The notes under the pieces: generated by a model
What the model was told of the DNA's origin: nothing
The model's input: only the letters and a program-made list of their open reading frames with translations
The model's database searches: none
Position numbers and translations under genes: made by a program
Shown here: positions 23,219 to 34,115 of the stretch, in pieces
Numbering within the stretch: position 1 is the stretch's first letter
Layout of the letters: each line of letters starts with the position of its first letter
Assembly (NCBI RefSeq): GCF_034479375.1
Contig: NZ_CP140155.1
Coordinates: 4,192,501-4,256,500, forward strand
Length of the DNA stretch: 64,000 bases
Direction of reading: 5' to 3'
Origin: Rhodopseudomonas palustris
GTDB taxonomy: Bacteria > Pseudomonadota > Alphaproteobacteria > Rhizobiales > Xanthobacteraceae

Positions 23219-23296
23219 TGGCCGGCGTCAGCCGGCCATTCACGCTTCTGGCGTGAAGCATTTCAAGTCGTGGATGCCCGGGACGAGCCCGGGCAT
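23219..23296. repeat. Hairpin cluster between atpA and atpG
   Basis: Two strong inverted repeats: TGGCCGGC (23219-23226) with GCCGGCCA (23231-23238), and ATGCCCGGG (23274-23282) with CCCGGGCAT (23288-23296). The second resembles half of the GTCATGCCCG repeat family seen at 29219-29311. No T tract follows either. Being inside an operon, they might slow exonuclease decay or attenuate transcription. Confidence 0.7.
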
Positions 23297-23352
23297 GACG
23301 AATGTGAGGGTTGCGGTCGGGTCATCGATCTGATTGCCGGGGTGGACTGAGA

Positions 23353-25729
<2,377 letters not shown>

Positions 25730-25738
25730 TCAACTAAG

Positions 25739-25839
25739 CCTCACCCTGAGGAGCCGGCCGTAGGCCGGCGTCTCGAAGGGTGACGAACAACTCACTCATC
25801 CTTCGAGACGCGCGCAACGGCGCGCTCCTCAGGATGAGG
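25739..25839. repeat. Inverted pair of CCTCANCCTGAGGAG repeats between atpD and atpC
   Basis: Copy A at 25739-25783 starts CCTCACCCTGAGGAGC and ends GTCTCGAAGGGTGA. Copy B at 25795-25839, in the opposite direction, starts CCTCATCCTGAGGAGC and ends GTCTCGAAGGATGAG. Each copy has an inner GC-rich palindrome. Together they can form a long hairpin in the mRNA. The outer end of copy B supplies GAGGG 6 bases before an atpC start codon. Confidence 0.85.
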
Positions 25840-25846
25840 GCAGCGG

Positions 25847-26266
25847 ATGAGCGCAGGCATGGCCACCTTCCACTTCGATCTGGTTTCGCCCGAACAGGTT
25901 GCCTTCTCCGGCGAGGTCGATCAGGTCGACATCCCGGGCGCCGAGGGCGATTTCGGCGTGCTCGCCGGCCACGCGCCGGTGGTGGCGGTGATCCGCCCCG
26001 GCATTCTCACGGTGACCGCCGGCGGCGCGCAGCAGAAGATCGTGGTGCTGGGCGGCATCGCCGAAGTGTCCGACAAGGGCCTGACCGTGCTGGCCGACGT
26101 CGCCACCGCGACCGCCGATATCGACATGCGGGACTTCGCCGAGACGATCACCACCATGGAGCAGCAGCTCCCCGGCAAGGTCGGCGACGAACTCGACCGC
26201 TCGATCGAGCGGCTGGATCACTACAAGAGCATCCAGCACCAGCTCTCCACCACCGCGATGCACTGA
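25847..26266 (+). CDS. atpC: ATP synthase F1 subunit epsilon
   Basis: 139 residues from ATG 25847 (135 from ATG 25859). Starts [20 protein letters not shown] at the inner methionine, followed by the beta-sandwich motif [19 protein letters not shown] and a C-terminal helical segment. Epsilon inhibits ATP hydrolysis and couples rotation. The outer start has GAGGG at good spacing, within the repeat B end; the inner start matches usual family length. Last gene of the operon, ahead of a strong terminator. Confidence 0.95.
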   Translation: MSAGMATFHFDLVSPEQVAFSGEVDQVDIPGAEGDFGVLAGHAPVVAVIRPGILTVTAGGAQQKIVVLGGIAEVSDKGLTVLADVATATADIDMRDFAETITTMEQQLPGKVGDELDRSIERLDHYKSIQHQLSTTAMH

Positions 26267-26294
26267 GCCGCGCCGCGGCCGCAGCAGGAATTCG

Positions 26295-26329
26295 AATGGC
26301 CGGGCATCGTCCCGGCCATTTGCTTTTTT
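26295..26329 (+). terminator. Intrinsic terminator of the F1 ATP synthase operon
   Basis: Perfect 10-base stem AATGGCCGGG (26295-26304) and CCCGGCCATT (26311-26320), loop CATCGT, followed by TGCTTTTTT. It begins 28 bases after the atpC stop. Confidence 0.92.
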
Positions 26330-26341
26330 GGCCCAGGTGCC

Positions 26342-26440
26342 GTCATTCCGGGGCGCTTGCGCAGCAAGCGAACCCGGAATCCAGAGGTTCATGGCACATC
26401 GAGATTCCGGGTTCGCCGCTGCGCGGCGCCCCGGAATGAC
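26342..26440. repeat. Inverted pair of GTCATTCCGGGGCGC repeats
   Basis: The left half starts GTCATTCCGGGGCGCTTGCG and ends AACCCGGAATC (26342-26381). The right half, 26403-26440, is its near-exact reverse, ending GCGCCCCGGAATGAC. Sits between the atp terminator and the convergent Nudix gene. Same design as other two-copy palindromes in the window. Confidence 0.8.
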
Positions 26441-26460
26441 CGTGGTGAGGCTACTGTCGT

Positions 26461-26970
26461 CTAGACGAACTGCGCGAAGCTGTTTGCCACTTCGCGGTAG
26501 ACCTCGCGCCGGAACGGCACCACCAGATCGGCGACGCGGTCGAGCCGCTCCCAGCGCCAGGCGTCGAATTCCGGCGGCATGTCGTTTCGAACCGCGAGCG
26601 GGTCGATGTCGCGCTCGTCGCCGGTGAAGCGCAGCGCGAACCATTTCTGGCGCTGGCCGCGAAAATGCCCGAGCCGATGCGGCGGGCCGTCATAGGGCGG
26701 GAAGTCGTAAGTCATCCAGTCGGTCGCGCCGAGCATCTCGGCATGTCGTACGCCGGTCTCTTCCCACAATTCGCGCATCACCGCCGCCTGCGGCTCTTCG
26801 CCTTCGTCGATGCCGCCTTGCGGCATCTGCCATTCGAGGCCGGGCAGGATGATCTCCGGGCCGTCGTCGCGGAAGCGGCGGCCGATCAGCACGCGACCTT
26901 CGGCATTGAACAGCGCGATTCCGACATTGCGCCGGTACGGCAGCGGGTCGAGAAGTGGGCTCGTGCTCAC
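26461..26970 (-). CDS. rppH: RNA pyrophosphohydrolase (Nudix hydrolase), copy 1
   Basis: 169 residues with a complete Nudix box [23 protein letters not shown] and the RppH-like context [25 protein letters not shown] and FDAWRWE. The family removes pyrophosphate from 5' triphosphate RNA, starting decay, and can also act on diadenosine polyphosphates. It overlaps the uxs stop by 4 bases (ATGA), so the two are translationally coupled. A second RppH-like gene lies at 29340-29843; which is the major enzyme is not decidable here. Confidence 0.92.
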   Translation of the reverse strand: MSTSPLLDPLPYRRNVGIALFNAEGRVLIGRRFRDDGPEIILPGLEWQMPQGGIDEGEEPQAAVMRELWEETGVRHAEMLGATDWMTYDFPPYDGPPHRLGHFRGQRQKWFALRFTGDERDIDPLAVRNDMPPEFDAWRWERLDRVADLVVPFRREVYREVANSFAQFV

Positions 26971-27914
26971 GAGGCCAGCAGCTTGCGGAAGTAGCCGATC
27001 GTCTCCTTGAGCCCGTCGGCGAGCGCGACCTTCGGCTCCCAGCCCAGCGCGCTGCGCGCCAGCGTGATATCGGGCTGACGCTGCTTCGGATCGTCCGCCG
27101 GCAGCGGCAGGTAGATCAGCTTCGATTTCGAATCGGTCATTGCGATCACCATCTCGGCGAGCTCGCGCATGCTGAACTCGACCGGATTGCCGAGATTGAC
27201 CGGCCCGATGAAATCGTCGCCTGAAGCCATCAGCCGCCCGAAGCCGTCGAGCAGATCGGTAACGTAGCAGAACGAGCGCGTCTGGCGGCCGTCGCCATAG
27301 ATCGTGATGTCGTTGCCCGACAGCGCCTGGACGATGAAGTTCGACACCACGCGGCCGTCGTTCGGATGCATCCGCGGTCCGTAGGTATTGAAGATCCGCG
27401 CCACCTTGATCCGCACCTTGTGCTGGCGGTGGTAGTCGAAGAACAGCGTCTCGGCGGCGCGCTTGCCTTCATCGTAGCAGGCCCGGATGCCGAGCGGATT
27501 GACGTGGCCCCAATAGCTTTCCGGCTGCGGATGCACGGTCGGGTCGCCATAGACCTCGCTGGTCGAGGCCTGGAAGATCTTCGCGCGGGTGCGCTTGGCG
27601 AGGCCCAGCATGTTGATGGCGCCGTGCACGCTGGTCTTCAGCGTCTGCACCGGATCGTGCTGGTAGTGCACCGGCGAGGCCGGGCAGGCGAGGTTGTAGA
27701 TGTCGTCGACCTCGACATAGAGCGGAAAGGTGACGTCGTGGCGCATCACCTCGAAGCGCGGCGCGCCGACCAGATGCTCGATATTGCGCCGCCAGCCGGT
27801 GAAGTAGTTGTCGACGCAGAGGACTTCGTGGCCCTCGGCGAGCAACTTGTCGCACAGATGCGAGCCGATGAAGCCGGCGCCGCCGCTCACGAGAATTCGT
27901 CGAGAAAGTCGCAT
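26967..27914 (-). CDS. uxs: UDP-glucuronate decarboxylase (UDP-xylose synthase)
   Basis: 315 residues from ATG 27914 (27920 possible). Extended SDR: NAD motif [15 protein letters not shown] at about 9-23, [16 protein letters not shown], the catalytic TSEVYGDP, then the Tyr/Lys pair in YDEGKRAAE, and the family motif [17 protein letters not shown]. Converts UDP-glucuronate to UDP-xylose for surface polysaccharide or glycan synthesis. A divergent glycosyltransferase-like gene starts 190 bases away, consistent with a surface glycan role. Confidence 0.93.
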   Translation of the reverse strand: MRLSRRILVSGGAGFIGSHLCDKLLAEGHEVLCVDNYFTGWRRNIEHLVGAPRFEVMRHDVTFPLYVEVDDIYNLACPASPVHYQHDPVQTLKTSVHGAINMLGLAKRTRAKIFQASTSEVYGDPTVHPQPESYWGHVNPLGIRACYDEGKRAAETLFFDYHRQHKVRIKVARIFNTYGPRMHPNDGRVVSNFIVQALSGNDITIYGDGRQTRSFCYVTDLLDGFGRLMASGDDFIGPVNLGNPVEFSMRELAEMVIAMTDSKSKLIYLPLPADDPKQRQPDITLARSALGWEPKVALADGLKETIGYFRKLLAS

Positions 27915-28103
27915 GTGCATCCCGGGGTGATCCCGCCCCGATGTCGCGACGGCCGTTGTCCGCCGCATTGAATGGCAAGAAACCCCATGCTAGGCAAGCG
28001 CCGAAACCGGCCCTTACCCGTCGGCACAGTGCCGGCCGCGGCCCCGGATCACGTCGATCCCGCTCGAACCGAGGGCCTCGGCGCCCGCAGGCGATCTTCC
28101 GCA

Positions 28104-29180
28104 ATGTCCGCGCCCGTCGATATCGCAACCGCCCGGATCCTCGAAATCGGCGGCGGCTATTTCAAGCTGCAATATCCCGAGCGGACCACCTGCCTGTGGA
28201 CCTGGACCAAGCTCACCAATGATTTCGGCGCGCTCGACGGCTTCTCGACGCCGGACCGGATCTGGCGCGAGCTGCGCGCCGCGCGCGCCGGCGAATACGA
28301 CGTCGTCGTGGTCAACACGCTGCGCTATTCGCCATGGCATCCGCGCTACTGGGCGCGGGGGATGTTCTACACGCCGACCAATCCGTGGGCCTCGCTGACG
28401 CGGCAATTCGGCCCCGCCATGCTGCGCTGGCTGGACGTTCCGGTGCCGCTGGTCGCGGTCGAAATGGACGATCATTTCGGGATCGCCAAGAGCAGCGTGT
28501 TCCTGCTCGACAAGGCCAAGGCCTATTTCAAGCGCGAGCTGCCGGCGGATAATTGGCAGGTGCTGTCCGGCACCGTACATCCGCATCTGCCCACGCTGCG
28601 CTACCGCCGCAGCGACAAGTGGCGGCGGCGCATCGACAAGCTGCAGCCGATCTCGCTGCCGCAATACCGGTTCGAGCCGCGCTGGCGCGATGCGCCGTTC
28701 CCGGAGAAGACCCACGACATCTTCTTCTCGGGCGGGATCGAGGGCAATTCGACGGTGCGCGCCGCCGGCCTGCCGGAGCTGGAACGCCTGCGCGCCATGG
28801 GCGTCAGGATCGACCAGCCGACCGAACGGCTGCCCTACGACGCCTTCATGGAGCGGATGTCGCATTCCTGGCTGGCGTGGTCACCGGAAGGCATGGGCTG
28901 GGACTGCTACCGCCACTACGAGGCGCCGATCGTGCAGGCGGTGCCGGTGATGAACAACCCGACCATCATGCGCTACGCGCCGCTGCTGTCGGGCGTGCAC
29001 GGCGTGTATTACGACATCGAGCCCGGCGGCCTGGAACGTGCGGTCACCGCGGCGCTAGCCGACAAGGACAAGCTGCGCACCATGGCGCAGGCGGCGCGCG
29101 ACCACGTCTTGGCGCACCACACCGTCAAGGCGCATTGCGACCACATCCTGCAGACGGCGTTGGCGCCGGACCTCGCGTGA
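28104..29180 (+). CDS. Putative glycosyltransferase (GT-B-like), divergent from uxs
   Basis: 358 residues from ATG 28104. The C-terminal half has features of exostosin/GT-B glycosyltransferases: HDIFFSGGIEGNSTVRAAGLPEL, then SWLAWSPEGMGWDCYRHYEA with a conserved-looking Glu, LLSGVHGVYYDIEPGGLERAV, and a final KLRTMAQAARDHVLAHHT helix. The N-terminus (ARILEIGGGYFKLQY) has a GGGY loop. I recognise no specific enzyme. An in-frame ATG at 27972 adds 44 residues, but that stretch uses rare codons (AGA, CTA, TTA, ACA, AGG), unlike the rest, so I prefer 28104. The adjacent UDP-xylose synthase suggests a pentose-containing glycan, which is inference. Confidence 0.72.
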   Translation: MSAPVDIATARILEIGGGYFKLQYPERTTCLWTWTKLTNDFGALDGFSTPDRIWRELRAARAGEYDVVVVNTLRYSPWHPRYWARGMFYTPTNPWASLTRQFGPAMLRWLDVPVPLVAVEMDDHFGIAKSSVFLLDKAKAYFKRELPADNWQVLSGTVHPHLPTLRYRRSDKWRRRIDKLQPISLPQYRFEPRWRDAPFPEKTHDIFFSGGIEGNSTVRAAGLPELERLRAMGVRIDQPTERLPYDAFMERMSHSWLAWSPEGMGWDCYRHYEAPIVQAVPVMNNPTIMRYAPLLSGVHGVYYDIEPGGLERAVTAALADKDKLRTMAQAARDHVLAHHTVKAHCDHILQTALAPDLA

Positions 29181-29218
29181 GGCGACTGCCGCTCTGACCG
29201 GCGGCCATCCTCACATCT

Positions 29219-29311
29219 CGTCATGCCCGCGCTTGTCGCGGGCATCCAGGTCTTTGCGGCTTCGCGGCGCCCAAGACGTGGATGGCCGGGACGAAGCCCG
29301 GCCATGACGAA
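29219..29311. repeat. Palindromic repeat GTCATGCCCGCG type
   Basis: Begins CGTCATGCCCGCGCTTGTCG and ends GAAGCCCGGCCATGACGA, containing two hairpins: GCCCGCG...CGCGGGC and GGCCGGG...CCCGGCC. Located between the glycosyltransferase and the second Nudix gene. Related half-copies lie at 16367-16453 and 23274-23296. Confidence 0.75.
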
Positions 29312-29339
29312 CGATGTGCATTGCAGGTCGCTTTCAGGC

Positions 29340-29843
29340 TCAGACCGCGACGGCGAGCTGCGAGAATTCCTTCACTACGCGCTCATAGACCGGGCGTTTG
29401 AACGGCACGATCAGATCGGGCAGATTCTGCATCGGCTCCCAGCGCCAGCTGGTGAATTCCGGCTTGTGTCCGCCGGGGGCGGCGACGTCGATTTCGGAGT
29501 CCGGCCCGGTGAATCTCACCGCGAACCACTTCTGGCGCTGGCCTCGATAGCGGCCCTTCCAGGCGCGGCCGGCGACGGTCCGGGGGATGTCGTAGATCAG
29601 CCACTCGGGAACCTCGCCGATCTTCTCCACCGAGCGGACGTTGGTCTCCTCGTAGAGCTCGCGCTTGGCCGCTTCCCAGGTGTCCTCGCCGGGATCGACG
29701 CCGCCTTGCGGCATCTGCCAGACATGGGTGTCGTCGACGTGCTCGATGCCGCCGGTGCGACGCCCGATGAAGACGAGACCCGCCCGGTTGATCAGCATCA
29801 TGCCGACGCATGTTCGATAGGGCAGATCTTCGTAGCGCGCCAT
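29340..29843 (-). CDS. rppH: RNA pyrophosphohydrolase (Nudix hydrolase), copy 2
   Basis: 167 residues. Starts [22 protein letters not shown], with Nudix box [20 protein letters not shown] followed by TNV, where the box normally has TGV; the usual final Gly is Asn here. RppH hallmarks [25 protein letters not shown] and FTSWRWEPM are present. Expected to hydrolyse triphosphate RNA ends. Likely transcribed alone. The glycine change is outside the metal-binding Glu set, so activity may be kept. Confidence 0.92.
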   Translation of the reverse strand: MARYEDLPYRTCVGMMLINRAGLVFIGRRTGGIEHVDDTHVWQMPQGGVDPGEDTWEAAKRELYEETNVRSVEKIGEVPEWLIYDIPRTVAGRAWKGRYRGQRQKWFAVRFTGPDSEIDVAAPGGHKPEFTSWRWEPMQNLPDLIVPFKRPVYERVVKEFSQLAVAV

Positions 29844-29967
29844 TCGGTCAGTGCCTCGTCCGTTTCGCGGACTCTAGAACGTTTTCGAGCGAAGCGGGGG
29901 ACCGTCGCGTGAAGAAAACGCATCGAAACTGAAGTCCAGCGCCTCGATCCCGATTCGATCGGAACCG

Positions 29968-31185
29968 CTAGGTTGATTTTGATTTCAGCATCGCCGTTGT
30001 CAATGGCACCAGCACGATGCCGCGACTCTCCAAGCTCTTGCTCCAGCTAACAATTCGTTCAATCGACAGCGGCAGCGCCGAGGCCGTGCCGATGGCGTTG
30101 CCGCGCTCCTTGGCGAGCGCCTCCAGCCGTGCCAGCGCCTTGTCGATTTCACCCCCGGTCGGCACGGTGTCGATGGCGAGGTCGGCGCGGGCGAACGGCA
30201 TCGCCATCGATTTTGCCAGGGCCGGAGCGACGCTGCGCGGCGCCGAGCCGTCGTCGAGGTAGCCCAATCCGCGCTTGGCCGCTTCGCGAATAATCGGCTG
30301 CATCGCCGCATCGGTCGCGACGAAACGCGCGCCCATGAAGTTCGACAGCCCGACATAGCCCTGGATCCGGCTGAGGTGCCAGTTCAGGCGATCGAGGTTC
30401 TGTTCCGGCGCGCCGGAGGTCAGCAGCGTCTGCGGCCCCGGATCGTTGTCCGGATAGTCGAACGGCTCCATCGGGATCTGCAACAGCACTTCGTGCCGCT
30501 TGGCCCGCGCCTGCTCGACCAGCCTGCCGGGATCGGACCCGTAGGGCGTGAACGCCAGCGTCACCGCGCTCGGCAGCTTCATGACGGCATCGTTGGTGCG
30601 CGCGGCGCCGACGCCGAGGCCGGTGACGACGATCGCGATCGTCGGCATCCTGTCGGCCTTGGCGCGCTCCGCATCGGTGGACATCGCATAGGCCGAAAAC
30701 GGCTTCAGCGCGCCGGCCATCACCGGGATCATGCCGTAGCGCGATTGCTCGAGCAGCCGCGGATTGATGCCGCCCGCCATCGCCGGCGCCGCAGGCGGAG
30801 GGTCGGCTCTGTCATCATTGCCGGCCGAGACCACGACGTCCTGCCGGGTGCCCTTGGAGCCGTCGATGATGGTGATGGTCTTTTGCCCGGGCTGCGCCGC
30901 GTCCTTGGTTTCGGCGCGCTCGGACTTCTCCGCCTTGGCGGCGTTCGATTTTTCGGCCGCGACGGCGGCTTCCTTGGCCTCGTCGGGGCCGGGCGGCTTC
31001 AGGGTGATGTGAGCGATCGGCTCGCCGCCGAGCGGGTCGTCGTTGAACAGCGCGAAGCCCACAAAGGCCAGCAGGAACAGGCCGAGCAGTGTCGCGATCG
31101 CCTGCGTCGCGGTGAACGGCAAGCGAAAGCGGCGCAGCCGGCCGCGCTTCTGACCCAGCGGTGTGCTCAGTTCGTCCGCGGACAC
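29968..31185 (-). CDS. Divergent polysaccharide deacetylase family protein
   Basis: 405 residues from GTG 31185. A cytoplasmic basic stretch, one membrane helix (ATQAIATLLGLFLLAFVGFAL at about 25-45), an Ala/Lys/Glu-rich linker, then the divergent deacetylase domain from about residue 170: PTIAIVVTGLGVG, LPSAVTLAFTPYG, LLQIPMEPFDYPDNDPGP and VGLSNFMGARF. This domain (YibQ-like) is a distant NodB relative thought to act in the periplasm; its substrate is not known. It follows ctpA after its terminator, so it probably has its own promoter; envC-ctpA and yibQ-like genes often neighbour each other. Confidence 0.88.
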   Translation of the reverse strand: MSADELSTPLGQKRGRLRRFRLPFTATQAIATLLGLFLLAFVGFALFNDDPLGGEPIAHITLKPPGPDEAKEAAVAAEKSNAAKAEKSERAETKDAAQPGQKTITIIDGSKGTRQDVVVSAGNDDRADPPPAAPAMAGGINPRLLEQSRYGMIPVMAGALKPFSAYAMSTDAERAKADRMPTIAIVVTGLGVGAARTNDAVMKLPSAVTLAFTPYGSDPGRLVEQARAKRHEVLLQIPMEPFDYPDNDPGPQTLLTSGAPEQNLDRLNWHLSRIQGYVGLSNFMGARFVATDAAMQPIIREAAKRGLGYLDDGSAPRSVAPALAKSMAMPFARADLAIDTVPTGGEIDKALARLEALAKERGNAIGTASALPLSIERIVSWSKSLESRGIVLVPLTTAMLKSKST

Positions 31186-31270
31186 TGCCGACCGTCTCCC
31201 GAATCACCTGCGCGACGATACCACGTCGCGGCGCAGGGGCGGGGCCGCCGGCCCGCAACCCTTCGGACCT

Positions 31271-31304
31271 GCTCATCAAAAAGGGCGGCCCGAGAGCCGC
31301 CCTT
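31271..31304 (-). terminator. Intrinsic terminator after ctpA
   Basis: Arms AAGGGCGGC (31281-31289) and GCCGCCCTT (31296-31304) with loop CCGAGA; on the minus strand the hairpin runs into CTTTTTGATG. It lies 29 bases after the ctpA stop and before the deacetylase gene. Confidence 0.85.
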
Positions 31305-31332
31305 CGCAGAGAAACCGTGTCGTCGTGATCGA

Positions 31333-32706
31333 TCAGTTCGCGGCCTTGTTGCCGGCCGGCTTGTCGATCGCCGCCTTCTCGCCGGTCACCGGCGCGGCCG
31401 GCGTGGTGGCGGTGGCCTTGATGCCGTGCAGCAGATCGGCCGCGGTCTTCAGCGCCTTGTCGTCCTTGGCCTCCGGCGGCACGTAGGATTGCGAGCCGGT
31501 CTTCTCGTCGCCGTCCTGGCCCTTCAGATGGCCGCGCAGCGAGGCTTCACCCTTGGTGTCGGTACGGGCCTTGAGATCGTCCGGCACGTCCTGCAGCACC
31601 TCGATGTCGGGGGTGATGCCCTTGGCCTGGATCGATTTGCCCGACGGCGTGTAGTAGCGCGCGGTGGTGAGCCGCAGCGCGCCATTGCCGGAGCCGAGCG
31701 GGATGATGGTCTGCACCGAGCCCTTGCCGAACGAGCGGGTGCCGATCAGCGTCGCGCGCTTGTGGTCCTGCAGCGCACCGGCGACGATCTCCGACGCCGA
31801 GGCCGAGCCGCCGTTGATCAGCACCATCACCGGCTTGCCCTTGGTGAGGTCGCCGGCATGGGCGGAGCGGCGCTGGGTCTCTTCGGCGTTGCGGCCGCGG
31901 GTCGAGACGATCTCGCCGCGATCGAGGAAGGTGTCGGAAACGGTCACCGCTTCCTCGAGCAGGCCGCCTGGATTGTTACGCAGATCGAGAATGAAGCCCT
32001 TCAGCTTGTCGGGGCCGATCTGTTTGGTCAGATTGGCGATCTCCCGCTTCAGGCCCTCGGTGGTCTGCTCGTTGAAGGTGGTGATGCGGATGTAGCCGAT
32101 GTCGTCGGATTCGACGCGCGCGCGCACCGAGCGGACCCGGATGTTGTCGCGCACCAGCGTGACCTCGATCGGATTGTCCTGGCCCTTGCGCATGATCTTG
32201 AGCCGGATCTTGGTGTTGACCGGGCCGCGCATCTTCTCGACCGCCTGGTTCAGGGTCAGGCACTGCACCGCCTCGTCGTCGAGCGTGGTGATGATATCGT
32301 TGGCCATGACACCGGCCTTCGACGCCGGGGTGTCGTCGATCGGCGACACCACCTTGATCAGGCCGTCTTCCATGGTGACTTCGATGCCGAGCCCGCCGAA
32401 CTCGCCGCGGGTCTGCACCTGCATGTCGCGGAAGCTCTTGGCGTCCATGTAGCTCGAATGCGGATCGAGCCCGGTGAGCATCCCGCTGATCGAGGATTCG
32501 ATCAGCTTGCTGTCGTCGGGCTTCTCGACATAGTCGCTGCGGACCCGCTCGAACACGTCGCCGAACAGGTTGAGCTGACGGTAGGTATCGGACGTCGCGG
32601 CGCGCGCGGTCGAACCCATCAGCACCGAACGCGGCTGGGTGACGAAAAGTGTCAGCGCAGCACCCGTGACGGCGCTGAGAAGGATTACCGAAGTCTTGCG
32701 CATCAT
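31333..32706 (-). CDS. ctpA: Carboxy-terminal processing protease CtpA (S41 family)
   Basis: 457 residues. N-terminal signal anchor, PDZ domain (about 95-175, FGGLGIEVTMEDGLIKVVSPIDDTPA) and the S41 catalytic domain with the Ser in INGGSASASEIVAGAL and the Lys in IGTRSFGKGSVQTI. Periplasmic protease that trims C-termini, often of peptidoglycan enzymes. Its start overlaps the envC stop by 4 bases (ATGA). The C-terminal Ala/Thr/Lys-rich tail is typical for Rhizobiales. Confidence 0.95.
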   Translation of the reverse strand: MMRKTSVILLSAVTGAALTLFVTQPRSVLMGSTARAATSDTYRQLNLFGDVFERVRSDYVEKPDDSKLIESSISGMLTGLDPHSSYMDAKSFRDMQVQTRGEFGGLGIEVTMEDGLIKVVSPIDDTPASKAGVMANDIITTLDDEAVQCLTLNQAVEKMRGPVNTKIRLKIMRKGQDNPIEVTLVRDNIRVRSVRARVESDDIGYIRITTFNEQTTEGLKREIANLTKQIGPDKLKGFILDLRNNPGGLLEEAVTVSDTFLDRGEIVSTRGRNAEETQRRSAHAGDLTKGKPVMVLINGGSASASEIVAGALQDHKRATLIGTRSFGKGSVQTIIPLGSGNGALRLTTARYYTPSGKSIQAKGITPDIEVLQDVPDDLKARTDTKGEASLRGHLKGQDGDEKTGSQSYVPPEAKDDKALKTAADLLHGIKATATTPAAPVTGEKAAIDKPAGNKAAN

Positions 32707-34115
32707 CCGCGAACCTTTTCGCCTTCATTTGCGGCCCACCATGGGCCTGGATCGATGGGAGTGCCGTCCTTACGGAACTCGATATAGAGCACTGGCTGAC
32801 TGGCACTCGCCGCCAGGATCGAAGCGACCTGCGACCTCGATCCCATGGTCGCCACCGGCTCCCCGGTGAGCACGAACTGGCCGATGTTAACCGAAATGCG
32901 CTCCATCCCGGCGATCAGGATATGATATCCGCCACCGGCATTGAGGATCAAGAGTTGTCCGTAGGAGCGAAACGGTCCGGCATACACAACCCAGCCGTCA
33001 CACGGGGTTGTGACCTGCGCGCCGGGCCGCGCTGACAGCGAAATCCCGCGTTCCACCCCGCCGACGCCGTCCGTCCGGCCGAATTCGCGGATCTTGCTGC
33101 CATTGACCGGGAAAGCCAGCATACCTTTGGCCGAGGCGAACGCGATCGCCGGGCTGAGCCTGCCGGGATCCTTCAGCGCCGCCAGATTGGGCTGGCCGTT
33201 CAGGGCCACCGGGCTACCCTTCTGGGTCGCCGCTGCGGCGGCCTTGGCGGCGCTCTTGAGATCCTGCTCCATCTTGGCGATCAGGCCCTGCAGGCTGTCG
33301 ACCTGTCGCGACAGCGTCAGTGCCCGCGCGCGCTCGGTCTCGATATCCTTTTCGACCGCGCTCTGCTTGCGCTGGCGCTCGTCGATCAGCGCGGCGAGCC
33401 GGGTCTGGTCCGCCGTCATGCTGCCGCGGTCGGCGGCGAGCTGGTCGCGCTCGGCCGCGATCGTCTTGCGGACCGCGATCAGTTCGCCGAGATCGGTGGC
33501 GAGACGGTCGGCGCGCTCGCGCAGATCGGGGACGACGGCGCCGAGCAGGATCGCGGTGCGCAGCGATTGCAGCGCGTCTTCGGGCCTCACCAGCAGCGCC
33601 GGCGGGGCACGGCGGCCGGCGCGTTGAAGCGCCGCCAGCACTTCGCCGATTTCGCCGCGGCGCTGGTCGAGCGAGCTGCGGATCTGCGTCTCGCGGGCGT
33701 CGAGCGGAACGAGACGCGCTTCGGCGTCGCTGATCCTGGTTTCGACCGCGCGAACCTTGGCGGCGATGTCGATCAGTTGCTGGTTGAGTTTGGTGCGGTC
33801 CTCACCAATCGCGGCGAGATCGGCCCTGAGCTTGTCCTGCAGCTCGGCGGCGCGCTTCTGCTGCTCGCGCGCGGCATCGAGCTCCTGTTCGCGCTGCCGG
33901 ATCAGATCGGTCGTCGGCGACGGCGCGGGCGCCGCTGCCGGGGCAGTCTGTGCCTGCGCGGCAACAACCATCGCGCCGGAGTTCAACACCAATCCGCCGG
34001 AGACGAGGCTCGCCGAAAGCAGCGCGACCGACGGCCAGCCCGCGCCCGAGGCCTGGTCCTTCACAGCCATGGCAAGTTGGTGTTGCATCGGATCGCTGCG
34101 GCGCTCGTTAGGCAC
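32703..34115 (-). CDS. envC: EnvC-like murein hydrolase activator
   Basis: 470 residues from GTG 34115, whose codon overlaps the rlmH end by 8 bases. N-terminal secretion region, a coiled coil over about 65-310 (for example LIRQREQELDAAREQQKRAAEL), then a C-terminal LytM domain: ERGISLSARPGAQVTTPCDG, WVVYAGPFRSYGQLLILN, GGYHILIAGM. The zinc ligands of active LytM peptidases are missing (HxGxD is RxISL), as in E. coli EnvC, which activates amidases rather than cutting itself. ATG 34088 is an alternative start. Confidence 0.92.
   Translation of the reverse strand: MPNERRSDPMQHQLAMAVKDQASGAGWPSVALLSASLVSGGLVLNSGAMVVAAQAQTAPAAAPAPSPTTDLIRQREQELDAAREQQKRAAELQDKLRADLAAIGEDRTKLNQQLIDIAAKVRAVETRISDAEARLVPLDARETQIRSSLDQRRGEIGEVLAALQRAGRRAPPALLVRPEDALQSLRTAILLGAVVPDLRERADRLATDLGELIAVRKTIAAERDQLAADRGSMTADQTRLAALIDERQRKQSAVEKDIETERARALTLSRQVDSLQGLIAKMEQDLKSAAKAAAAATQKGSPVALNGQPNLAALKDPGRLSPAIAFASAKGMLAFPVNGSKIREFGRTDGVGGVERGISLSARPGAQVTTPCDGWVVYAGPFRSYGQLLILNAGGGYHILIAGMERISVNIGQFVLTGEPVATMGSRSQVASILAASASQPVLYIEFRKDGTPIDPGPWWAANEGEKVRG

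Noticed and set aside
23300..23352. Upstream in-frame start (23311) of atpG.
   Set aside because: Adds 14 residues unlike any gamma subunit N-terminus and would run from the hairpin spacer.
30376..32787. Very long plus-strand frame opposite the deacetylase and ctpA genes.
   Set aside because: Low-complexity Arg/His composition and complete overlap with two recognised genes.
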